A stretch of DNA of 41,746 nt from Rhodospirillales bacterium (GTDB taxonomy: Bacteria; Pseudomonadota; Alphaproteobacteria; Rhodospirillales; SHVU01): the NCBI GenBank assembly GCA_009691105.1, contig SHVU01000016.1, positions 1-41,746 on the forward strand. Direction: 5' to 3'. Shown here in pieces: positions 35,585-41,746 of this stretch; position 1 is the first letter of the stretch; every line of letters begins with the position of its first letter. The position numbers and the translations under genes are program-made. The notes under the pieces were generated by a model. It was not told where the DNA came from and searched no databases. It saw only the letters and a program-made list of their open reading frames with translations.

Positions 35585-36649
35585 ATGCCCGAAAAAATCG
35601 CTCTTATCACCGGTGTCACGGGCCAGGACGGAGCCTATTTGGCCGAGTTCCTGCTCAACAAAGGATACGTCGTCCACGGCGTCAAACGGCGCTCGTCGTC
35701 GTTCAACACCGGTCGGTTGGACCATCTGTATCAAGACTCGCACCGGACGAACGTGAAGTTCTTCCTGCACTTTGGCGACATGACCGATGCGACCAACTTG
35801 ATTCGCCTGGTCCAGGAATGCCAGCCGACCGAGATCTATAACCTTGCGGCCCAAAGCCACGTTCAGGTCAGCTTCGAGACGCCCGAGTACACCGCCAACG
35901 CCGACGCTCTCGGGACGCTTCGCCTTCTCGAATCGGTTCGCATCCTGAAGCTCGAAGAGCGGGTTCGATTCTATCAGGCGTCGACATCGGAGCTCTTCGG
36001 CAACTCCCCCGAAGTGCCGCAGCGCGAGACCACGCCCTTCCGTCCGCGCAGCCCTTATGGCGTCGCCAAGCTGTACGGCTATTGGATCACCACCAACTAT
36101 CGCGAGGCCTATAAGCTTCACGCCTCCAACGGCATTCTCTTCAATCACGAAAGCCCGCTGCGAGGCGAAACCTTCGTCACCCGTAAGATTTCGCGTGGTG
36201 TCGCCGCCATTGCCCGCGGCCTCGACGAAAAGCTGTTTCTCGGCAATTTGGATGCCGAGCGCGATTGGGGCCACGCCCGGGACTACGTTGAGGGCATGTG
36301 GCTGATCCTGCAGCAGCCGAAGCCCGACGATTACGTTTTGGCGACGGGCCGGTCGTATTCGGTCCGGAACTTCGTCGAACGCGCCTTCAAAGAAATCGGC
36401 CGCACCATCGAATGGCGAGGCCAGGGCGTCGAGGAAAAAGGAATCGAGGTCGGGAGCGGAGCGGTGCGGGTCGAGGTCGACCCCCGCTATTTCCGTCCGA
36501 CGGAAATCGATCGCCTGATCGGCGATCCGAGCAAGGCCCAGAAGATACTGGGCTGGAAGCATCGGACATCTTTCGACGAGCTCGTCCGCGACATGGTCCA
36601 AGCCGACCTCGCGGCAATGGAACATGGCCGGGACAATGTCGACGACTAG
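35585..36649 (+). CDS. gmd: GDP-mannose 4,6-dehydratase
   Basis: Converts GDP-D-mannose to GDP-4-keto-6-deoxy-D-mannose, the branch point to GDP-L-fucose, rhamnose and perosamine. This extended SDR of 354 residues shows [14 protein letters not shown] (NADP-binding glycine motif), [16 protein letters not shown] (NADP phosphate contact), the catalytic Thr-Glu in QASTSELFG, YxxxK in [29 protein letters not shown], and [13 protein letters not shown]. Start ATG 35585 has AAGG about 10 bases upstream. It overlaps fcl by 26 bases and forms the gmd-fcl operon with the second Gmd-like gene. Confidence 0.95.
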   Translation: MPEKIALITGVTGQDGAYLAEFLLNKGYVVHGVKRRSSSFNTGRLDHLYQDSHRTNVKFFLHFGDMTDATNLIRLVQECQPTEIYNLAAQSHVQVSFETPEYTANADALGTLRLLESVRILKLEERVRFYQASTSELFGNSPEVPQRETTPFRPRSPYGVAKLYGYWITTNYREAYKLHASNGILFNHESPLRGETFVTRKISRGVAAIARGLDEKLFLGNLDAERDWGHARDYVEGMWLILQQPKPDDYVLATGRSYSVRNFVERAFKEIGRTIEWRGQGVEEKGIEVGSGAVRVEVDPRYFRPTEIDRLIGDPSKAQKILGWKHRTSFDELVRDMVQADLAAMEHGRDNVDD

Positions 36650-37601
36650 TCCCTATCGCTTGGCCGGGAAGCGGCTGTGGGTCGCCGGCCATCGCGGCAT
36701 GGTCGGAGCGGCTCTGGTTCGCCGGTTGAAACGCGAAAACTGCGAAATCCTGACCGCCACAAAGGCCGAACTCGACCTGCGTCGCCAGGCCGACGTCGAA
36801 GCTTGGGTGCGCGCCCATCGGCCACAGGCGGTCATCGTCGCCGCGGCCATGGTTGGCGGCATTCATGCCAATTCCAGCCGCCCGGCCGAGTTCATCTACG
36901 ACAACCTGATGATCGAATCGAATGTCGTGCATGCGGCCATGGAGCAGAAGGTCGAGAAGCTGATGCTGCTCGGCTCTTCGTGCATTTATCCGCGCCTCGC
37001 CGAGCAACCGATGACCGAAGCGGCGCTCCTGACCGGGCCGCTGGAGCCCACCAACCAGTGGTACGCCATCGCCAAGATCGCCGGCATCAAGGCCTGTCAG
37101 GCCTATCGCGAGCAGTACGGCTGCGATTTTATCGCCGCCCAGCCGACGAACCTGTACGGCCCGAATGATAAGTTCGACCTCGAAGCCAGCCACGTTATTC
37201 CGGCGCTCTTGATGAAGGCGCATCACGCGAAGACCGCCAATCTGAACCGTCTGGAAATTTGGGGAAGCGGCACGCCGAAGCGCGAATTTCTCTTCGTCGA
37301 CGATCTTGCCGACGCGCTGGTCTTCCTGATGACGCGCTATTCCGGCGCCGAACATGTCAATGTCGGCTCGGGCGAGGAAGTCACCATTCGCGAGCTCGCC
37401 GAAACCGTTGCCCGCGTCGTCGGCTATCGCGGCACGCTCGCTTTCAATGCCAGCCGGCCCGACGGCCCTCCGCGCAAGCTTCTCGATTCGGCGCGGATCA
37501 ACGCCATGGGATGGCGGGCGACCACGTCTCTCGCCGATGGTTTGAAGGTCGCCTACGACTGGTTCGTCGCCAACGTCGCCGCCAAGACAGCCGCGTCCTA
37601 G
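36624..37601 (+). CDS. fcl: GDP-L-fucose synthase
   Basis: Epimerase/reductase that turns GDP-4-keto-6-deoxy-D-mannose into GDP-L-fucose with NADPH. SDR landmarks are [35 protein letters not shown], the catalytic Ser/Cys block [19 protein letters not shown] with the YxxxK pair, [20 protein letters not shown], and [18 protein letters not shown]. Length is 325 residues. Start could be ATG 36624 or ATG 36636 (four codons later), both inside the 3' end of gmd; neither has a strong RBS, consistent with coupling. It supplies fucose to the nearby transferases. Confidence 0.94.
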   Translation: MAGTMSTTSPYRLAGKRLWVAGHRGMVGAALVRRLKRENCEILTATKAELDLRRQADVEAWVRAHRPQAVIVAAAMVGGIHANSSRPAEFIYDNLMIESNVVHAAMEQKVEKLMLLGSSCIYPRLAEQPMTEAALLTGPLEPTNQWYAIAKIAGIKACQAYREQYGCDFIAAQPTNLYGPNDKFDLEASHVIPALLMKAHHAKTANLNRLEIWGSGTPKREFLFVDDLADALVFLMTRYSGAEHVNVGSGEEVTIRELAETVARVVGYRGTLAFNASRPDGPPRKLLDSARINAMGWRATTSLADGLKVAYDWFVANVAAKTAAS

Positions 37602-37604
37602 TCC

Positions 37605-38555
37605 GTGGCGGCGCGGCGCATCGCCCTGATCGTCGGAATTTCGGGACAGGTCGGTCCGTATCTTGCGCAGTTCTTGCTTGATAAAGGCTACGACGTTCAC
37701 GGGACGACGCGCCAAGCGCCGACGTCGCCCCCCGCCAATCTCGTCACACTGAATATTGCCGATCGAGTCAAACTGCATCGGCTGGATCTCGGCGATGCGG
37801 ATGCTGCGGCCGGATTGTTCAAGCAGGTCACACCGACCGAGATCTACAACTTGGCGGGGCCGTCATCCGTCGGCCGATCCTTTGCCGAGCCGCGCGATAG
37901 CTATGGGGCGATCACCCTCGGGACACTGGGGCTTCTCGAGGGCGTGCGTCGCGCCGATCCAACGATCCGATTTTACAACGCCGCGTCGTCGGAATGCTTC
38001 GGCGACACCGGACCGACGCCCGCGACTGAAACGACGCCGTTCCGGCCCGTCAGTCCTTACGCCGCGGCGAAGACAGCCGCGTTTTGGGAAATTGCGTCAT
38101 TTCGCGATGCATATGGGCTCTTTGCGTGCTCGGGCATCGTCTTCAATCACGAATCGCCGTTGCGGCCGGCCAGCTTCGTCACCCGTAAAATCATCGACGC
38201 GGCACGCCGCATCGCCGCCGGCACCCCTGGCAAACTGGCGCTCGGCCGCCTCGATATCGAACGCGACTGGGGCTGGGCCCCCGAATATGTCGATGCAATG
38301 TGGCGGATGCTTCAGGCCGAATCGCCGGAGGACTACGTCCTCGCCACCGGTGAGAGCCGTCGCCTCGAAGATTTCGTGGCTGCCGCATTCAGCAGTTTCA
38401 GCCTCGATTGGCGCGATCACGTCGAAAGCGATCCGAGCCTTTTCCGCCCTGTCGATATTGCCCGCAGCACCGGAAATCCAGAAAAGGCCCGCCGCAAGCT
38501 CGGATGGGCGGCCCGCCACCGAATGGCCGACGTTGTTAGGATGACAATAGGTTAA
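37605..38555 (+). CDS. Second GDP-mannose dehydratase-like SDR
   Basis: A 316-residue extended SDR clearly paralogous to the gmd gene two positions upstream: GISGQVGPYLAQFLLDKGYD, NHESPLRPASFVTRKI and DWGWAPEYVDAMW align block for block. Catalytic positions are kept with a Thr-to-Ser change (NAASSECFG) and YxxxK (SPYAAAKTAAFW). It lacks the [15 protein letters not shown] cofactor block, having RQAPTSPPANLVTL instead, and is about 38 residues shorter. It may act on another nucleotide sugar, may be a GDP-6-deoxy-4-ketohexose reductase, or may modulate Gmd; the sequence does not decide. Start GTG 37605 lies 3 bases after the fcl stop. It ends just before an AT-rich gap. Confidence 0.8.
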   Translation: MAARRIALIVGISGQVGPYLAQFLLDKGYDVHGTTRQAPTSPPANLVTLNIADRVKLHRLDLGDADAAAGLFKQVTPTEIYNLAGPSSVGRSFAEPRDSYGAITLGTLGLLEGVRRADPTIRFYNAASSECFGDTGPTPATETTPFRPVSPYAAAKTAAFWEIASFRDAYGLFACSGIVFNHESPLRPASFVTRKIIDAARRIAAGTPGKLALGRLDIERDWGWAPEYVDAMWRMLQAESPEDYVLATGESRRLEDFVAAAFSSFSLDWRDHVESDPSLFRPVDIARSTGNPEKARRKLGWAARHRMADVVRMTIG

Positions 38556-38595
38556 TTCGATATAGGTATTATTACCCATTTTCTGTCGTATCGAA
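38556..38595. repeat. AT-rich inverted repeat after the second gmd-like gene
   Basis: TTCGATA (38556-38562) and TATCGAA (38589-38595) flank an AT-rich loop with an inner GGTA-TTAT-TACC hairpin (about 38565-38576) followed by a T-rich run. It starts directly after the stop and could be a weak terminator or a promoter-region element. The stretch 38550-38620 is the most AT-rich of the right half. Confidence 0.4.
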
Positions 38596-38620
38596 ATTTC
38601 CAAACTTGATAGCGTTCAAC

Positions 38621-38662
38621 TCATGAACGGGCGCCTTGACAAGGCGTGTTCTGTTCATGAAC
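38621..38662. promoter_or_regulatory. Nested hairpin / operator-like palindromes upstream of radical SAM gene
   Basis: TCATGAAC (38621-38628) pairs with GTTCATGA (38653-38660), and inside it CGCCTTG (38632-38638) pairs with CAAGGCG (38640-38646). The right arm is part of the perfect palindrome GTTCATGAAC (38653-38662). A further GAAC-GGGGGG-TTC element follows near 38671. No T-run follows, so this is more like an operator or attenuator than a terminator. It lies about 135 bases before the radical SAM start. Confidence 0.5.
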
Positions 38663-38795
38663 ACTCTCTAGAACGGGGGGTTCCGTAGGCTGCCGGGGTT
38701 TGTATTCCCTGGCTTTCACCCTGACTGCGGTAGCTTGCCTTCACACTGAATTCCCGAAATCTTTGGTAACACACCCAATAGTAACGTCCGAGACG

Positions 38796-39929
38796 ATGCA
38801 CGCGGCTCCACCGCCGGCACGCCGACGCGGCTGGGTCGCGGCACTTCTACCCTTCGCGTTTCGGCTTGCGCGGCGTGCTCCGATCTCCAAGGCCCGGCGT
38901 GACTCGGTGCTCGCCCAACTCTTCGAGCTTCGTAGCATCTATGACGACCGGGGTGATTGGCGGGGCTTCGTCGACGGAGTCGAAGCCGGTCATCTGGTCC
39001 ATGACCCTCTGCGCACGCGTGATGCCAAGAAGCGCCTGTTCAAATCGGCGGTGCGACTTGTCGAATTCGAGCCGCATGCCTATTGCAACCGGCAATGTCC
39101 GTTCTGTCCGAACGCCGTTCTCGATCGGACGGATGAAAACCCGGCGATGAACTTCGCGAATTATCGAAAGGCCATCGCCGAGCTTGCCGAAATCGATTAC
39201 CGCGGCGTCGTGCGCTTCGCGCGATATTGCGAACCCTTGGCGTGCCGCACAATCGGCGACTACGTTGCGACAGCTCGCCAGGCGTTGCCCCGCGCTGAGA
39301 TCGATATCGTCAGCAATGGCGATTATCTCAACCGCGCCATGCTCGACACCTTGGTAACCGCTGGCCTAACGACGCTTCGGATCAGCGTCTACCCGAAAGG
39401 CTACGCTTGGAACCAAGAACACGCGGCCGATCAGCTTCGCAAGATCGCCGCCAATGCGGGCCTGGAGGCACGGCTCGAACATCGTGACGAGCGGCGGATG
39501 CGATGGCGGCTGGATCATCCGACGATGGCGATCGTTGCGCAGGCCACGGATTTCGCGACCGTCGGCTATGATCGCGGCCAATCAATGGCGGCGCTGGTCG
39601 ACAACGACTATCAACGGACGTCGCCGTGCACGTTCGTTTTTCAGAATGTGACCATCGACTTCGACGGCGCCGTGATGCCGTGCTGCAACTTGCGCGGGGA
39701 CGATCCGGCCCAACGGAAATACATGGTTGGTCGGCTCGATGGTCGTGCCAGCATTTTCGACGTCTATGGATCCGAGGCCTTGACAACGTGGCGCCGCTCG
39801 ATGGTTTCCGTTAGTCCAAAGGCCGCGCCCTGCACGACTTGCAAGCATGGGGTATTGAAATCGTCCGGCTCTCTCTGGGCTCTTAAAGTCGAGCTTCGTC
39901 AGCGCCTGTCGAAGGTCCAGCATCATTAA
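38796..39929 (+). CDS. Radical SAM / SPASM-domain protein
   Basis: A 377-residue radical SAM enzyme. The [4Fe-4S] motif CX3CX2C is C97, C101, C104 in AYCNRQCPFCP, preceded by RLVEFEPH. The barrel continues with VVRFARYCEPL, a glycine-poor version of the GxGEP motif, and EIDIVSNGDYLN. The C-terminal cysteines C278, C296, C297, C346 and C349 (PCTFVFQ, VMPCCNLRG, PCTTCKHG) fit a SPASM auxiliary cluster domain. SPASM proteins oxidise or link peptides, or dehydrogenate sugar alcohols (BtrN type). Here the setting between sugar genes suggests sugar or glycolipid chemistry, but the reaction is unknown. ATG 38796 is my choice; the open frame extends to 38700 with no convincing sequence. It is likely co-transcribed with the next two genes. 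Confidence 0.82.
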   Translation: MHAAPPPARRRGWVAALLPFAFRLARRAPISKARRDSVLAQLFELRSIYDDRGDWRGFVDGVEAGHLVHDPLRTRDAKKRLFKSAVRLVEFEPHAYCNRQCPFCPNAVLDRTDENPAMNFANYRKAIAELAEIDYRGVVRFARYCEPLACRTIGDYVATARQALPRAEIDIVSNGDYLNRAMLDTLVTAGLTTLRISVYPKGYAWNQEHAADQLRKIAANAGLEARLEHRDERRMRWRLDHPTMAIVAQATDFATVGYDRGQSMAALVDNDYQRTSPCTFVFQNVTIDFDGAVMPCCNLRGDDPAQRKYMVGRLDGRASIFDVYGSEALTTWRRSMVSVSPKAAPCTTCKHGVLKSSGSLWALKVELRQRLSKVQHH

Positions 39930-39942
39930 TTCTGGGGTTGCC

Positions 39943-41049
39943 ATTCGCACCGTAAAAGTGATCGGTTCCGGCTCGGCCGGGATACACCACGCGCATGCCG
40001 CCCGGCGCCTGGGTTGGTCGGTGGATATCTGCGACGTCGACCCGGCCGCACTAACTCGCGCCCGCGACGAAATCTTTCCCGCACGCTATGGGGCTTGGGA
40101 TAGCGCCATTCGGCTTTTCTCACTGATTGACGCACCGGCCGATCCTTACGACTTGATCTGCATTGCGACGCCTCCCGACAGCCACGTCGCACTCGCGCGC
40201 GACGCGCTCGACGCGAAACCAAAAGCGATCCTGATCGAAAAACCGTTGTGTGAGCCGACCATGGACGGCGTGTCGGACCTCGTATCACGCGCGGAAGCCG
40301 CGAAGATCCCTGTCTTCGTTGGCTACGATCACGCCGTTGGAGCTGCAAGTCGCAAAGTTGAAACCATCTTGAAAGCCGACTCTGGAATTGGCCACATCCA
40401 CACAATCGATGTCGAGTTTCGCGAACATTGGAGCGGCATCTTCCTGGCTCATCCCTGGCTACGCGGACCGGAAGACACGTACCTCGGCTATTGGCGCCGG
40501 GGTGGAGGAGCGTCGGGTGAGCATTCTCATGCCACGAATCTCTGGCAGCATTTCGCCCGCATCGCGGGCGTCGGCCGTGTTGCTGAAGTCTCCGCAACGC
40601 TCGACTACGTCCGCGATGGCGCCACGGAATACGATCGCATGGCGGCCATGACGTTCCGAACTGACAAGGGCTTGGTCGGCCGAGCCATTCAGGATGTCAT
40701 TACATCCCCAGCACGAAAATGGGCTCGCATCCAAGGCGATACGGGCTACATCGAGTGGCACTGCGGCTACGAACCCGGCTTCGACGCGGTGACTTGGGCA
40801 AAGCACGGCCAAGACGCGACCACCGAGAAAATCGCCAAAACTCGACCCGACGATTTCATCGAAGAACTTTCGCATATCGCGACCGCAGTCGCGGGCGGAT
40901 ATAAGACCGCCGCCGCCTCGCCATTGAGCCTGGCTTACGGTCTTGAAACCATTCGAACAGTTGTTGCCGCTCACGAGTCGGCTCGCCGAAAGGCCGTTGT
41001 TACGATCGCCGGGCTCATGCGCCGACCCAGCACGTCCAGCGAGAGCTAA
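39943..41049 (+). CDS. Gfo/Idh/MocA-family oxidoreductase, start codon uncertain
   Basis: An NAD(P)-dependent sugar oxidoreductase of about 365 residues. The Rossmann motif GSGSAG follows TVKVI, then CIATPPDSHVALARDAL and the hallmark EKPL (ILIEKPLCEP), with the C-terminal domain carrying GEHSHATNLWQHF. The first ordinary start codon in frame is GTG 39958, which would give MIGSGSAG and remove most of the first beta strand. No ATG, GTG or TTG exists upstream back to the in-frame TGA at 39856-39858. I therefore place the start at ATT 39943, with GGGG (39934-39937) just upstream; GTG 39958 remains the conventional alternative. Such enzymes in nonulosonate and amino-sugar loci oxidise or reduce a nucleotide sugar. 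The neuB-like gene starts one base after its TAA. Confidence 0.82.
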   Translation: MRTVKVIGSGSAGIHHAHAARRLGWSVDICDVDPAALTRARDEIFPARYGAWDSAIRLFSLIDAPADPYDLICIATPPDSHVALARDALDAKPKAILIEKPLCEPTMDGVSDLVSRAEAAKIPVFVGYDHAVGAASRKVETILKADSGIGHIHTIDVEFREHWSGIFLAHPWLRGPEDTYLGYWRRGGGASGEHSHATNLWQHFARIAGVGRVAEVSATLDYVRDGATEYDRMAAMTFRTDKGLVGRAIQDVITSPARKWARIQGDTGYIEWHCGYEPGFDAVTWAKHGQDATTEKIAKTRPDDFIEELSHIATAVAGGYKTAAASPLSLAYGLETIRTVVAAHESARRKAVVTIAGLMRRPSTSSES

Positions 41050-41050
41050 T

Positions 41051-41746
41051 ATGGCATTCGATTTTTCCGATCTGATCGTGCTCGACCTTGCCAACAATCA
41101 TCAGGGCAGCGTCGATCATGGGCGCCGCATCATCCACGACATGGGCGAAGTTGCACGGCGACGGGGTGTGCGGGCCGGCATAAAATTCCAGTTCCGCGAT
41201 CTCGACACCTTCGTTCATCCCGAGCATCGCAAGACGAGCTCGAACAAACATGTCGGCCGCTTTCTGTCGACGCGACTCGGGTGGGATGCATTCCAAGGGC
41301 TCGCCGAGGACGCTCGGCGTAACGGCTTGCTGACGTTGTGCACGCCCTTCGATGAAGCATCGGTCGGTTACATCGAGCGCATCGGGTTTGACATCCTGAA
41401 GATCGCGAGTTGCTCGGCTAAAGACTGGCCACTTTTGGAGCGTGCCGCCGGCGCGGGACTACCGATCGTCGCATCGACCGGTGGCTTGACCACTGCCGAT
41501 ATCGACAATCTCGTCAGCTTCTTCGAACATCGGGGCGTCGACTTCGCGATCATGCACTGCGTTTCGATCTATCCGACGCCGGACGCGGATTGCCAACTTC
41601 ATCAGATCGACTCCCTGATCCGGCGCTATCCGGGCCGCACGATCGGATGGTCGACCCACGAAGATCCGAATGACACCGTTCCTGTCGCCGTCGCCTATGC
41701 GAAAGGCGCCCGCATCTTCGAACGACACGTCGGCGTCGCAACCGAT
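41051..41746 (+). CDS. Divergent NeuB-family (nonulosonic acid synthase) protein, 3' end outside window
   Basis: The first 232 residues of a NeuB/PseI/LegI-like TIM-barrel protein, which condenses a 6-carbon amino sugar with phosphoenolpyruvate. Visible are LDLANNHQGSVDHGRRI (in place of the usual EIGxNHxG), IKFQFRDLD, TLCTPFDEASVGYIE, DILKIASCSAKDWPLLE, STGGLTTADID, MHCVSIYPTPDAD, GWSTHEDPNDT and FERHVGVATD. The order of blocks matches NeuB, but the leading Glu is changed and GYSDH-type and EKHFT-type motifs appear as GWSTH and ERHVG, so this is a distinct subgroup. The start ATG 41051 is one base after the preceding stop. With pseC upstream, a pseudaminic/legionaminic-like product is plausible but unproven. 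The C-terminal domain (SAF or a fusion) is not visible. Confidence 0.85.
   Translation, partial: MAFDFSDLIVLDLANNHQGSVDHGRRIIHDMGEVARRRGVRAGIKFQFRDLDTFVHPEHRKTSSNKHVGRFLSTRLGWDAFQGLAEDARRNGLLTLCTPFDEASVGYIERIGFDILKIASCSAKDWPLLERAAGAGLPIVASTGGLTTADIDNLVSFFEHRGVDFAIMHCVSIYPTPDADCQLHQIDSLIRRYPGRTIGWSTHEDPNDTVPVAVAYAKGARIFERHVGVATD

Noticed and set aside
1-41746. tRNA, rRNA, riboswitch or insertion sequence
   Set aside because: No cloverleaf-like, ribosomal or transposase-like sequence was recognised in the gaps by eye; a covariance-model scan could not be run.

Overview
The window looks like a chromosomal segment of a high-GC alphaproteobacterium, most likely of the Rhodospirillales type. The evidence is the gene order rne / amiC / mrcA / prfB (typical of that group, from general knowledge), the alphaproteobacterial start of RNase E, the YhdP-like AsmA protein, and strong GC bias that produces many long antisense reading frames. 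No rRNA, tRNA, CRISPR array, insertion sequence or phage gene was recognised.

Left part (1-24.35 kb), housekeeping: the 3' part of tyrS; a YhdP-like giant envelope protein facing glnE; a frameshifted receiver-domain gene; prfB with a textbook programmed +1 frameshift; an amidase-signature gene that has lost its nucleophile segment; mrcA (PBP1A); a broken RND-type adaptor gene wedged between mrcA and amiC; amiC; rne with a long leader; a class I aminotransferase; a gamma-glutamyltransferase-like lipoprotein; an M48 metalloprotease with a TPR tail; a small lipoprotein; a DsbA-family thiol oxidoreductase; and a PDZ-only exported protein. Three lesion-bearing genes lie within 7.1-13.5 kb, interleaved with intact essential genes.

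Right part (24.49-41.75 kb), surface-glycan locus: wecB-wecC (UDP-GlcNAc to UDP-ManNAc to UDP-ManNAcA), two divergent GT4 glycosyltransferases, a four-gene minus-strand operon (GT4, GT4, GT2, asnB-like amidotransferase) joined by overlaps, then a plus-strand run pseC, gmd, fcl, a second gmd paralogue, and after an AT-rich, hairpin-containing gap a radical SAM/SPASM gene, a Gfo/Idh oxidoreductase and a divergent NeuB-family synthase that runs off the window. Together they would supply ManNAcA (possibly amidated by the AsnB-like protein), GDP-L-fucose, a 4-amino-4,6-dideoxy sugar on the pseudaminic acid route, and a nonulosonic-acid-like sugar, plus transferases to assemble them into an O-antigen, capsule or flagellar glycan. 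No polymerase, flippase or exporter is inside the window, so the locus continues to the right.

The best candidates for something under-described are the radical SAM - Gfo/Idh - NeuB-like trio at the right edge and the group of decayed genes between glnE and amiC. All functional assignments are from motif reading only; no database search was possible.
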